Of a stretch of 17,435 bases of DNA, positions 1 to 7,823 are shown in pieces. Source of the stretch: Deltaproteobacteria bacterium (lineage in GTDB: Bacteria > Myxococcota > Polyangia > Haliangiales > Haliangiaceae); assembly GCA_018262455.1 (NCBI GenBank), contig JAGSPR010000227.1:1-17435 (forward strand). Reading direction: 5' to 3'. Positions within the stretch are counted from its first letter, which is position 1. Every line of letters begins with the position of its first letter. Made by a program: the position numbers and the translations under genes. Below the pieces are notes generated by a model. It was given only the letters and a program-made list of their open reading frames with translations, was not told the DNA's origin and did no database searches.

Positions 1-2
1 TC

Positions 3-293
3 GAGGTCGACGGCAGGCAGGTCCAGCTCACCGCAACGCAGTTCGAGTTGATGGCACTGATGATCCACAGGATGGCCGGCGAGCTCCACCAGCCAGAGCT
101 GGTGCGCGGCTTCGTGCGGTCCTCGGAGCTGATCGCGGATCTGTCCTGGGACACGCGTGAGCCGAGCGAGAACCACGTCAAGCAGCTCGTCCGGCGTGTG
201 AGGAGGGCGCTGATCAAGTCCGAGATCGGCGACCTGATCGAGTCTCGCCACCGTTTCGGCTATCGCCTGCGTGCCATCCCCCGCCCGGAGTGA
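3..293 (+). CDS. Winged-helix DNA-binding regulator, C-terminal part (5' end outside window)
   Basis: The reading frame is open from the first bases of the window and ends at TGA 291-293, so only the last 96 residues are visible. They fit the OmpR/PhoB-type effector domain (trans_reg_C): the opening beta strands and LTATQFELMALMI helix, a recognition-helix region around NHVKQLVRRVRRAL, and the C-terminal wing with HRFGYRLRAIP. Proteins with this domain bind promoter DNA. The N-terminal module that would say whether this is a response regulator, an FHA-containing regulator or something else lies outside the window. The DUF481 gene starts two bases after the stop, so the two are probably co-transcribed. 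Family-level call is firm; the specific role is unknown. Confidence 0.8.
   Translation, partial: EVDGRQVQLTATQFELMALMIHRMAGELHQPELVRGFVRSSELIADLSWDTREPSENHVKQLVRRVRRALIKSEIGDLIESRHRFGYRLRAIPRPE
287..290 (+). promoter_or_regulatory. Ribosome binding site deciding the DUF481 start
   Basis: GGAG lies five bases before ATG 296. It favours that ATG over the in-frame GTG at 290, which would overlap the site itself. Confidence 0.6.
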
Positions 294-295
294 CC

Positions 296-1189
296 ATGCG
301 AAGCCTGTGTGCCGTTGCGGCGTTGTGTATCCCGTCGGCCGCCGCCGCGGATCCGAAGTTCGAGTTCGGCAAGGCCGAAGAGCTCGAGAAGGTGAAGGAG
401 ACCGAGTGGACCGCCTCTGCCGAGCTCGGCGTGGTGTTCACGACCGGCAACTCCGAGAGCACCTCGATCAGCGCCGGTCTCCGTGCCACCCGCAAGACCG
501 GCAAGAACAAGCTCTCGCTCGAGGGCAGCATGCTGTACGCAAAGTCGGCTCTGCGGGTGATCAACGACCGCAACGGGAACGGGACGATCGACGGCCCCGA
601 AGAGATCACGACGCAGACCTCGCTCACGGCAGAAACCTTCGCCTCGAAGCTCCGCTACGACCGGTTCCTGACGAAGCTCAACTCGGTGTTCGTGGCCGCG
701 CTCGCGAGTCGGGACGTCCCGGCGGGCAAGCAGTCCGTCCTCGGCGCTCAGCTCGGGTACAGCCGCCAGCTCTACAAGACCAAGAAGGCCGAGGCGGTGG
801 CCGAGCTCGGCTATGACTACTCGCACGAGAATCTGGTCACTGGCGACCCGATCTCGATCCACTCCGCGCGCGGCTTTCTGGGCTACAAGGCCGAGATGAC
901 CGAGGGCACCACGCTCGACACGTCGTTCGAGGCGCTCACGAACCTCAACCACGAGGACCTCGCGACTCGCCCGGAGGGCGCCGACTTCGGCGAAGACACC
1001 CGTCTCAATGGCAAGTTCGCGATCTCGGCGAAGATCGGCAAGACGCTCGCAGTCCAGACCTCGATCGAGCTCAAGTACGACCACCGTCCCGCACCGCTCG
1101 CGATCAAGAACCTCGCGATGGGCTTCGTCCCCGAGGCGTCGTCGCTCGACACCATCATGAAGGCATCGCTGATCTACAGCTTCTTCTAG
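296..1189 (+). CDS. DUF481 (YdiY-like) outer-membrane beta-barrel protein
   Basis: The 297-residue product starts with a probable signal peptide (residues 1-18, ending SAAAA before DPKF). The mature part matches the DUF481 family, known from the E. coli YdiY type: a W-T-A-S-A-E-L-G-V-V-F-T-T-G-N-S-E strand near residue 38, alternating polar/hydrophobic strands throughout, and a final aromatic SLIYSFF, as expected of a barrel inserted in the outer membrane by the BAM machinery. Residues 91-102 form a canonical EF-hand-like loop (D91, N93, N95, G96, I98, D99, E102) in what should be a loop between strands, so calcium binding is plausible. The start at ATG 296 is chosen because of the GGAG at 287-290. 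It follows the regulator gene by two bases, suggesting an operon. Substrate or function is not known for the family. Confidence 0.85.
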   Translation: MRSLCAVAALCIPSAAAADPKFEFGKAEELEKVKETEWTASAELGVVFTTGNSESTSISAGLRATRKTGKNKLSLEGSMLYAKSALRVINDRNGNGTIDGPEEITTQTSLTAETFASKLRYDRFLTKLNSVFVAALASRDVPAGKQSVLGAQLGYSRQLYKTKKAEAVAELGYDYSHENLVTGDPISIHSARGFLGYKAEMTEGTTLDTSFEALTNLNHEDLATRPEGADFGEDTRLNGKFAISAKIGKTLAVQTSIELKYDHRPAPLAIKNLAMGFVPEASSLDTIMKASLIYSFF

Positions 1190-1193
1190 CGCC

Positions 1194-1208
1194 GTGCCCT
1201 TCGGGCAC
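1194..1208. terminator. Hairpin between convergent genes, possible bidirectional terminator
   Basis: GTGCCC and GGGCAC form a perfect 6-bp stem around the loop TTC, in the 34-bp gap between the DUF481 stop and the marR stop. There is no T-tract on either side, so factor-independent termination is only a suggestion. Confidence 0.4.
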
Positions 1209-1223
1209 CACGTCCGCTTCGCG

Positions 1224-1772
1224 TCAGCCGCGCTTGGCGGTGCGCACGCCGTTCGAGCGATCCTCGACGGTGGCCGCCAGCTCTTCGAGCAGCGCCCGGA
1301 GCGATCGCATCTTCTTCGAACCGAGCCGGGTGGCCCACTTCGCCTCTGTGGCGGCAGAGACCCGCTTGACCTCGGCGGCCCACACCTTGCCCTTGGGGCC
1401 GAGGCGGACCCGCTTGATCACGCCGTGATCGGGATCGGGGAACCGCTCGACCATGCGCATCTGCTCGAGCTCGGCGAGCAGATCGCCGACGGTCTGCTTG
1501 GGAAGCCCCACCTCGCCGACGAGGTCCGAAAGCCGGACACCGAGCGCCGCCGTCGCGACGGACGGATTGAACGCTCCGATCGCAGAGAGCAGCTGGATCT
1601 GGACCGGCCGAAGCGCTGGAAAACCCAGACGTTCCAGACGGCTCGCCAGCTGCGCCTGCAGATCATGCTGAGGAACGTGTAACAGCGCGCGAAGATCGCG
1701 GCCGTGTGGAGCATTACGATTCGTCTTCGCCATGGTCACGAGCGCGAGCGTCGGAAAACGGAGTCGGGTCAT
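1224..1772 (-). CDS. MarR-family transcriptional regulator
   Basis: The 182-residue product has a winged-helix core with the MarR order: a dimerisation helix, VQIQLLSAIGAF, the helix-turn-helix VRLSDLVGEVGLPKQTVGDLLAELEQMRMVER, a wing (PDPDHGVIKRVRLGPKGK), then a long C-terminal helix with LRALLEELAATVED. MarR proteins usually repress nearby efflux or detoxification genes and release DNA when they bind a small ligand. Here it lies directly downstream of the RND pump on the same strand, with a 103-bp gap that holds a perfect 30-bp palindrome and a 13-bp tandem repeat. ATG 1772 is preferred because GGGG sits about 8 bases upstream; ATG 1733 (MAKTNRN) is an in-frame alternative with no visible ribosome binding site. 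The ligand is unknown. Confidence 0.82.
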   Translation of the reverse strand: MTRLRFPTLALVTMAKTNRNAPHGRDLRALLHVPQHDLQAQLASRLERLGFPALRPVQIQLLSAIGAFNPSVATAALGVRLSDLVGEVGLPKQTVGDLLAELEQMRMVERFPDPDHGVIKRVRLGPKGKVWAAEVKRVSAATEAKWATRLGSKKMRSLRALLEELAATVEDRSNGVRTAKRG

Positions 1773-1832
1773 AGCAAAACCCCATCGCGATCGGAACCCC
1801 TCATCGCTGCAAAGTCACAGCTGCGGATCCGG

Positions 1833-1858
1833 ATGGTGTCGCACGATGGTGTCGCACG
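1833..1858. repeat. Tandem 13-bp direct repeat upstream of marR
   Basis: The unit ATGGTGTCGCACG occurs twice without a gap (1833-1845 and 1846-1858). The second copy runs into the left arm of the 30-bp palindrome. The region lies between the RND stop and the marR start, so it could be part of a marR operator, or a replication-slippage duplication with no role. Confidence 0.6.
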
Positions 1859-1884
1859 AGTGACCACGCGCGTGGTCACTCGTG
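1855..1884. promoter_or_regulatory. Perfect 30-bp palindrome overlapping the RND stop codon (operator or terminator)
   Basis: The centre TGACCACGCGCGTGGTCA (1861-1878) is self-complementary, and the flanks CACGAG (1855-1860) and CTCGTG (1879-1884) extend the symmetry to 30 bp with no mismatch. The TGA of the pump gene lies inside it at 1876-1878 on the minus strand. As RNA it would fold into a 13-bp stem with a CGCG loop, but no U-tract follows. As DNA it resembles a dimeric-regulator operator and sits 83 bp before the marR start, which would fit MarR autoregulation. Which role applies cannot be decided from sequence alone. Confidence 0.6.
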
Positions 1885-4800
1885 GATGTCGACGACTCCG
1901 ATCTCGGAGGCCCCACGATCGACCGGCGGCCGACCGCCGTGCACGATGTTGCGCCAGGCCCTGCCAACGATGATCGACAGATCATCGAACCACGTGTAGA
2001 TGACCGGGATGGCGACGAGGGTGAGAAGCAGAGACAGCACCTGACCGCCGACGACGATACTTGCCATCGCCTTCGAGAAGCCGGCACCGACACCTTGACT
2101 CGTGACGAGCGGCAGCATGCCAGCGACGAACGCGAACGTGGTCATGAGGATCGGGCGCAGCCGATCGCGGCTCGCGGCGAGGACTGCCTCGGTCCGCGGC
2201 AGCCCCTGCCTGCGCAGCCCGTTGGCGTGATCGACCTGAAGGATCGCGTTCTTCTTGACCATCGCGAACAGCACGATGAGGCCCAGCATCGAGAAGATGT
2301 TGAGCGACCCCCCCGTGATCAGGAGCGAGATGATCGCGAACGGCAGGGTCAACGGCAGCGATAGAATGATGATGAACGGGTACAGCCACGACTCGAACTG
2401 GGCTGCGAGCACCAGGTACATGAAGAGGAACGCGAGGATGAGGGCGAACGCGAACGCGCCCTGCATCTTCTTCATCTCCTTGCTGCGTCCGAACGGCTCG
2501 GCCGTGTAGCCCGGCGGCATGTCGAGGCTCTTGATCGTCGTCTCGAGCGCACCGACGATCTCCTGCTCCGAGTAGCCCGGCGACACGTTCATGGTGATCG
2601 TCACGGCGCGCTCGCGGCTCTGGCGCGTGATCTTCGAGATGGCGATGCCCTTCCCGACCGTGATGACGTCGGCCAGCGGGACCTGACCGAGCGTGCGCGA
2701 CGGCACCCCGATGAGGCCCAGCGCGGAGGGATCGTTGCGGAACCGTTCCGCGGCGCGGAGGAACACCGGGAACTGGTCGCCGTGATCTTCGAATGTCGAC
2801 GCGGTCATGCCCCCGATCAACACCGCGAGCGTGGCGGTGATGTCGCCGGGATCGACCCCGAGCAGCGCCGCCCGATCGAGGTCGGGCTTCACGGTTGCCT
2901 CGACGACGGGATCCACGAGGCTCGAATCGAGATCGACCACGCCCGGAACCTTGCTCATCTCGGACAGCACCCTCTTGCCGAAGAGCTCGAGCTTGTCGAG
3001 GTCGGGGCCGCTGATCACGTACGACACGACGGCGTTCTGGCCACCGAGGGAGAAGTCGTTGACCTGCTGCGCAGCGACGCGGGTGCCCGGCGGCACGTGG
3101 GGCAGGACCTCCTTGCGAGCGGTCTCCATGACGTCGTTCTGGTGGCGCAAGCGCTGCTCCGGCTCGGTGAGCCGGACGTACACGCGACCAACGTTTGACT
3201 GCCGCTGATCGCCATCGGCGACCGTGACGAGCGTCGAGTCGACCTCGGGGTAGTTACCGATCTCGCGAGCGAGCCGCTCCGCCACCAGCGTCGTGGCCTC
3301 CAGGGTCGTGCCCTCGGGGGTCTGGAGATAGACCTCGAACTGGGCCTCGTCGTTGGGCGGCAGAAAGTCGCCGCCGACATGCTTGCAGGTCACCGCGAGC
3401 GAGGAGCAGGAGCCGAAGATCGCGAGCCCGACCACCCAGCGATGGCGAAGGCAGAACGCGAGGATGCCCGAGTACACGCGCGCGATCGGCCGATACATGA
3501 AGTCGCTCGCGCGCTCGAGCCACGACTTGCGGCGCTCCTCGCCGCTCGCCGGGGGCGGAGCGAGCATCCGCGAGGCCATCAGCGGCGTCAGCGTGAACGC
3601 CACGATCATCGAGACGCCGATCGCGAATGCCATCGTCAGGCCGAAGCTGAACAGGAAACGGCCGACGATCCCGCTCATGAACGCGACCGGCAGGAACACC
3701 GCCATCAGCGACAGGGTCGTCGCGAGCACGGCGAGCCCGATCTCCTTGGTCGCCGCGATGGCGGCCGGGAACGGCTTCATCTTCTTCTCGTCGATGTGCC
3801 GATAGATGTTCTCGAGCACGACGATCGCGTCGTCGATCACGATGCCGACCGCGAGCGCGAGGGCCAGCAGCGTCATCAAGTTCAGCGTGAACCCGAAGGC
3901 CTTCATCAGGCCGAACGTCGAGATGATCGACACAGGAATCGAGATCGCCGCGATCACGGTGGAGCGCAGACTGCCGAGGAAGAACAGCACGACGAGGGCT
4001 GCGAGCAGCGACCCGATCACGAGGTGTTCTTTCACCTGCGACGCCGACGTCTGGATCTGCAGCGAGTTATCTCGGACGATGTCGACCGAGTAGCCAGGCG
4101 GCATCTTGGTCTGCAGGTCGCCGACCGCGTCCTTCACGAGCTCGACGACCGCGACGGTGTTCGTCCCCGACTGCTTGCGCACCGACAAGGCGATCGCCGG
4201 GATGCCATTGCGCGCGGCCGACGTGTCGGCATCCTCCTCGGAGTCGACGATGTCGGCGACGTCGCGGACGCGGATCGGGTGCTCGGCAAGCTGTCGCACG
4301 ACGATCTCGCCGATCTGCTGAGGATCCAGCGCCCTCCCCTCGACGCGAAGGGTGGTGTTCGTCGGACCGGTCTCGATCCGACCGCCGGGGACGGAGATGT
4401 TCCCGGCCGAGATCGCACGCTGGACCTCGAGCGCCGAGACCCCGGTCGCGGCGAGCCGGATCGGATCGACGTGGACGTTGATCTGACGGTCCTGCCCGCC
4501 GAGGATCACGATCTGACCAACGCCCTTCAGGCGCTCGATCCGCTGCTTCACCTGCTTGTCGGCGAACCGCGTGAGCTCGCGCGTCTTCACGCCAGGCGGC
4601 CCTTTGACCGAGAGCACGATGACCGGCGCCGCATCGGGATCCGCCTTGCGGACCTCGGGACGCGTGCCCGGGGGCAGCTCTCGCAGGATCGTGGCGATGT
4701 GCTCGTTGATGTCCTGCGCGGCGGTGTCAGGGTTGACCTCGAGCTCGAACTGCGCGAGCACGAGCGACACACCCTCGGTGGAGACCGAGGTCAGCGTGTC

Positions 4801-5034
4801 GAGGCCGGTGACGGTATTGACCGCCTCCTCGATCTTCTGCGAGACGTCGGTCTCGACGGCGGCCGGCGACGCGCCAGGATACGGCGTGACGATCGTGATG
4901 ATCGGGAAGTCGATCTTGGGGAACTTGTCGACGCCGAGCCGGGTATAGCCGACGATGCCGACGACCACGAGCACGAGCACGAGCACCGTCGCGAAGATCG
5001 GACGCCGTACCGCGATTCTGGATAGCCATTGCAT
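1876..5034 (-). CDS. HAE1-type RND efflux pump permease (AcrB/MexB-like)
   Basis: The 1052-residue protein has the usual length and order of the hydrophobe/amphiphile RND exporters: TM1 at about 9-29, a first large periplasmic region (30-337), TM2-6 (about 338-490), TM7 (about 533-550), a second periplasmic region, and TM8-12 (about 860-1017). The proton-relay pair is present as GIVIDDAIVVLEN (D401, D402) in TM4, and the partner lysines as LFAMVKKNAILQVDHAN (K927/K928) in TM10. KFPKIDFP and the PYPGASP motif near residue 51 are typical. It should trade protons for lipophilic compounds and pump them through a TolC-type channel. GGAG upstream of ATG 5034 supports the start. It follows the adaptor gene by 24 bp. 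No key residue appears to be missing; the substrate cannot be predicted. Confidence 0.95.
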   Translation of the reverse strand: MQWLSRIAVRRPIFATVLVLVLVVVGIVGYTRLGVDKFPKIDFPIITIVTPYPGASPAAVETDVSQKIEEAVNTVTGLDTLTSVSTEGVSLVLAQFELEVNPDTAAQDINEHIATILRELPPGTRPEVRKADPDAAPVIVLSVKGPPGVKTRELTRFADKQVKQRIERLKGVGQIVILGGQDRQINVHVDPIRLAATGVSALEVQRAISAGNISVPGGRIETGPTNTTLRVEGRALDPQQIGEIVVRQLAEHPIRVRDVADIVDSEEDADTSAARNGIPAIALSVRKQSGTNTVAVVELVKDAVGDLQTKMPPGYSVDIVRDNSLQIQTSASQVKEHLVIGSLLAALVVLFFLGSLRSTVIAAISIPVSIISTFGLMKAFGFTLNLMTLLALALAVGIVIDDAIVVLENIYRHIDEKKMKPFPAAIAATKEIGLAVLATTLSLMAVFLPVAFMSGIVGRFLFSFGLTMAFAIGVSMIVAFTLTPLMASRMLAPPPASGEERRKSWLERASDFMYRPIARVYSGILAFCLRHRWVVGLAIFGSCSSLAVTCKHVGGDFLPPNDEAQFEVYLQTPEGTTLEATTLVAERLAREIGNYPEVDSTLVTVADGDQRQSNVGRVYVRLTEPEQRLRHQNDVMETARKEVLPHVPPGTRVAAQQVNDFSLGGQNAVVSYVISGPDLDKLELFGKRVLSEMSKVPGVVDLDSSLVDPVVEATVKPDLDRAALLGVDPGDITATLAVLIGGMTASTFEDHGDQFPVFLRAAERFRNDPSALGLIGVPSRTLGQVPLADVITVGKGIAISKITRQSRERAVTITMNVSPGYSEQEIVGALETTIKSLDMPPGYTAEPFGRSKEMKKMQGAFAFALILAFLFMYLVLAAQFESWLYPFIIILSLPLTLPFAIISLLITGGSLNIFSMLGLIVLFAMVKKNAILQVDHANGLRRQGLPRTEAVLAASRDRLRPILMTTFAFVAGMLPLVTSQGVGAGFSKAMASIVVGGQVLSLLLTLVAIPVIYTWFDDLSIIVGRAWRNIVHGGRPPVDRGASEIGVVDIHE

Positions 5035-5058
5035 GGTTAGTCTCCGTCGAGCTCGGGG

Positions 5059-6126
5059 TTACTCGACGACCCGCAGACCATCGACGATCTGCTCGGTGAC
5101 CTTCGCGACGACCTTGTCGCCCTTGCTGAGCCCCTGCATGATCGAGCGCTGGCCGGGAGCCGGATCGGGGCCGAGTTGAACGATCCGATCCTCGACCTCG
5201 CCCTTCACGACCACGAACGCGTGCGACAGCTTGCCGCGCTTGACGACTGCCTCCGCAGGCACGACCGGCCGCGGGACCTGACCGATCGTCACGTGGGCCT
5301 CGGCGAACATGCCCGGGACCAGATCCGAGCCGGGATCGAGCGTGGCCTCGACGATCAGCGACCGGGTCCTGCCGATCTCGACGCCGACGCGGGTGATCGT
5401 CGCGCTGTACTGCTTGTCGGGGTACGCGACGGCGGTGAGGTCGACCTTGGCGCCCTGCTTGATCGCTCGGACGGCCACCTCGGGCACCGAGAGCATGATG
5501 CGCAGCGGATCGTCATCGACCAGGGTGAACAGCGGACGGCCCGGCGCCACCCATTCGCCCGGCGTCACGTTCTTCTCGGCGACCACGCCATCGAACGGAG
5601 CGCGGACGATGCCATCGGCGACCGACTTCACCATCATCTCGGTGCGAGCCTCGGCGGCGGTCACCTGCTGCAAGGCCGACGTGCACTGCGCGATCTGGCG
5701 ATCGTACTCGCTGCGCGTGATCGCGCCCTTCTCGAGCAGCGACTTGACCCGCTTGCACTCTTCCTCGGCGAGTGCGCGCTGCGCCCGGGCCGAAGCGAGG
5801 TTCGCCTGGGCCTCGCGGGCGCCGAGCGCCGCCGAGCGAACATCGAGCTGGACCACCGGAGCACCGAACTTGACGCGCTGGCCGCGCTCGACCATCACCG
5901 AGAGCACCTTGCCCTGGGTATCCGCCGTCACCTCGGCGCGCTGATCGGCCGCGATCATGCCGGTCAGGACCAGTTGCTCCGGCGTCGCGGCCTCTACCGC
6001 GCTGACGAGCGGGACCTTGACCGGGGCCGGGGGTGGCTTCTTCGCAGACTCGCCGGCGTCCTGCTTGCCGCAGGCAGCAAAGACCAGACCGGAGATCGCC
6101 AGCATCGAGAGTCGGGGAGCGAGCAT
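5059..6126 (-). CDS. RND efflux periplasmic adaptor (membrane fusion protein), lipoprotein
   Basis: From ATG 6126 the product is 355 residues with a lipoprotein signal (LVFAAC, Cys19), then a proline-rich linker. Two half-lipoyl segments (about 72-95, GKVLSVMVERGQRVKFG, and about 163-190, IVRAPFDGVVAEKNV) flank a helical hairpin rich in Ala, Glu and Arg (about 101-155), followed by the beta-barrel and membrane-proximal domains with PAEAVVKRG. This is the AcrA/MexA-type layout. The protein would sit on the periplasmic face, bridging the pump and the TolC-like channel. A longer GTG start at 6156 is possible, but ATG 6126 gives the properly spaced lipobox. No clear ribosome binding site is visible. 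It lies between the tolC-like and pump genes of the same strand. Confidence 0.92.
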   Translation of the reverse strand: MLAPRLSMLAISGLVFAACGKQDAGESAKKPPPAPVKVPLVSAVEAATPEQLVLTGMIAADQRAEVTADTQGKVLSVMVERGQRVKFGAPVVQLDVRSAALGAREAQANLASARAQRALAEEECKRVKSLLEKGAITRSEYDRQIAQCTSALQQVTAAEARTEMMVKSVADGIVRAPFDGVVAEKNVTPGEWVAPGRPLFTLVDDDPLRIMLSVPEVAVRAIKQGAKVDLTAVAYPDKQYSATITRVGVEIGRTRSLIVEATLDPGSDLVPGMFAEAHVTIGQVPRPVVPAEAVVKRGKLSHAFVVVKGEVEDRIVQLGPDPAPGQRSIMQGLSKGDKVVAKVTEQIVDGLRVVE

Positions 6127-6205
6127 GGGGACCGCATAATGCACGCTGCCTGCCACTTGGGTGGTTGCGCGGGCGTGCGGTTAGCTGGGGTTCGCTGTAC
6201 GGGAA

Positions 6206-6221
6206 GCCGACAGGTGTCGGC
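6206..6221. other. Hairpin in the tolC-adaptor gap
   Basis: GCCGAC and GTCGGC form a 6-bp stem with the loop AGGT inside the 127-bp space between the tolC-like stop and the adaptor start. It could partly end or stabilise the tolC-like message; there is no T-tract. The rest of the gap shows no ORF. Confidence 0.35.
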
Positions 6222-6253
6222 CAGCCGGCCCGTGTGCGGTGGCCGAGGATCCC

Positions 6254-7645
6254 CTACTTCGCGTCGTTGCCGAGGGCGTGCGCGAGCTGCGCGATCGCGA
6301 CGCGGAGATCGATCCGGGCGTTGAGCGCGGTGATCCGTGCGCGGGTCAGCTCGGTCTCGGCATCGACGAGCTCCACCGCGGTCGCGCGCTGGGCAGCGAG
6401 CAACGCCTGGCGGACCCGATAGCTCTCCTCGGCGGCCGCGAGCCCCTTTTGCGAGGTCGACAGCGAGCGCTGGGCGAGCGAGACCGCCTGTTGCGAGGCG
6501 AGCACCTCGATCCGGGTCCCGCGCTCGAGGGCGTCTCGATCGGCGTGCAGCGAGCGAGCCTCGGCCTCGTAGCGCCGGACGTTGGCCTGGGTCACCAGGG
6601 TCTCGTTCAGCGTCCACGACAGCTGCAGGCCGGCCTGCCAGGTGAACCTGAACTCGTCGACCTGCGGGAACACGCGCTGGTTGGGCCGCGCGTAGTCCGC
6701 ACTCGCGAACGCCGACAGCTTCGGGTACCGCCCCACCTTCTCGGCTTCGCGCTGCTTGTCCTTGGCGCGGATCCCGACGTCGAGCGAACGGAACGCGAGC
6801 CGCTGCCGCTTCGCCGTCCCCAGGAGATCATCGAGCGGCTGCGCACCCGGAGCCTGGAGGTCAGCCCGGATGTCCTCGCCGATCACGAGGGGCTCGTTAC
6901 CGGCCCCGATCAGCAACCGGAGTTGCTCCTCGCGGAGCCCGGCGAGGTTGTTCAGCTGATCGAGGATCTGCTCGGCCTGGGCCTCCTGCGACTCGACGCG
7001 CATGAGATCTGCCTTCGACAACCGCTGCGCGTCTGCGAGGGCGCGAACCTGACCGAGCGTGGCTCGGACCTGCGTGAGCTGGCGGGTCGCGACCATCACT
7101 TGCAGCCGCGCACGCACCCACTCGTAATAGGCGAGCCGCGCGTCTTGCCCGGCATCGATCTCGTTCGACCGCTTACCGGTCCGCGCCGCCTCGACACCGA
7201 GGCGTGCGCCCTCGACGAGCTTTGGGTAGCGTACGACGTAGTCCGAAAGCGCGACCCCGATCGATGCCGCGGCCGCGTAGCTGTTCTCGGCGAACGTGAA
7301 CGGTGGCGCGCCGGGGCCAAACGAGATCGGATCGAGCGGAGACAGCCGGGTATACGTCCCGGTCACGCCGACGTGTGGCACCCGCGCCAGCTCGGCGGTC
7401 CGGGCCTGCTCGACCGCGATGTCGATCTGCGCGGCGGCACGACGAACCGCCGGGGACACGCCGGCCGCGCGGGCGGACGCTTGATCTGCGGTGAGCCCGC
7501 CCTTGACCAGCAGCGCATCGAGATCCTTGTCGAACGACGCCATGTCCTGGGATCCCGCCACCTCCTTTGCCGGCTGCGCGATGGCAGAGCCGGCGGCGAC
7601 GTGGACCGCGAACACCGTGAGACCGAGCGAGCAGGCGAACCTCAT
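6254..7645 (-). CDS. TolC-family outer-membrane efflux protein
   Basis: From ATG 7645 the product is 463 residues with a cleavable signal peptide (MRFACSLGLTVFAVHVAAGSAIAQ). The rest is the two-repeat OEP layout of long heptad-rich helices: a first repeat with YYEWVRARLQVMVATRQL and LSKADLMRVESQEAQAEQIL, and a second with LQLSWTLNETLVTQANV, VSLAQRSLSTSQKGL and ATAVELVDAETELTRARI. Short barrel strands such as GVTGTYTRLSPLDP are visible. It would form the trimeric channel through the outer membrane and periplasm for the adaptor and pump encoded downstream. An ATG at 7702 is in frame, but it would put basic and tryptophan-rich residues before the signal peptide and lies upstream of the sigma-54-like element at 7658-7673. 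There is no N-terminal lipobox, unlike OprM. Confidence 0.9.
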   Translation of the reverse strand: MRFACSLGLTVFAVHVAAGSAIAQPAKEVAGSQDMASFDKDLDALLVKGGLTADQASARAAGVSPAVRRAAAQIDIAVEQARTAELARVPHVGVTGTYTRLSPLDPISFGPGAPPFTFAENSYAAAASIGVALSDYVVRYPKLVEGARLGVEAARTGKRSNEIDAGQDARLAYYEWVRARLQVMVATRQLTQVRATLGQVRALADAQRLSKADLMRVESQEAQAEQILDQLNNLAGLREEQLRLLIGAGNEPLVIGEDIRADLQAPGAQPLDDLLGTAKRQRLAFRSLDVGIRAKDKQREAEKVGRYPKLSAFASADYARPNQRVFPQVDEFRFTWQAGLQLSWTLNETLVTQANVRRYEAEARSLHADRDALERGTRIEVLASQQAVSLAQRSLSTSQKGLAAAEESYRVRQALLAAQRATAVELVDAETELTRARITALNARIDLRVAIAQLAHALGNDAK

Positions 7646-7657
7646 GTGGACGACCAA

Positions 7658-7673
7658 AGCACCCGCCGTGCCA
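7658..7673 (-). promoter_or_regulatory. Candidate sigma-54 (-24/-12) promoter of the efflux operon
   Basis: On the minus strand the sequence reads TGGCACG-GCGG-GTGCT, against the sigma-54 consensus TGGCACG-N4-TTGCW. Eleven of twelve fixed positions agree, including the GG at -24 and the GC at -12. The predicted start of transcription is near 7647, two bases before the ATG of the tolC-like gene, so the message would be almost leaderless. A divergent sigma-54 activator gene lies 1.5 kb away, which makes the match more interesting. Confidence 0.45.
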
Positions 7674-7811
7674 CGACGCCAGAGCCAGCGCCGCAAACAC
7701 ATCGCGCGGGAGGGCCATCGTGTGTCGGACGGCCATACAGCCGGCGGTCAGGAACCCTGCCCCATCGCGGTCCATGGTTCGTGCGAGGCAGGTGCAATCA
7801 GCCGTTCGGGC

Positions 7812-7817
7812 TAGAGT
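7812..7817 (+). promoter_or_regulatory. Candidate -10 box for the histidine kinase
   Basis: TAGAGT lies six bases before ATG 7824, a spacing at which transcription would begin at or next to the start codon. No convincing -35 box is visible. Confidence 0.35.
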
Positions 7818-7823
7818 TGCAGC

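Noticed and set aside
3379..5025. A 548-codon plus-strand frame rich in Asp, Arg and His
   Set aside because: It is antisense to the RND pump and has the low-complexity D/R/H composition typical of shadow frames in GC-rich genes.
7713..7736. GGCCAT repeated 18 bases apart, as a possible regulator binding site upstream of the tolC-like gene
   Set aside because: Six-base direct repeats are expected by chance in a GC-rich spacer, and no symmetry supports a dimer site.
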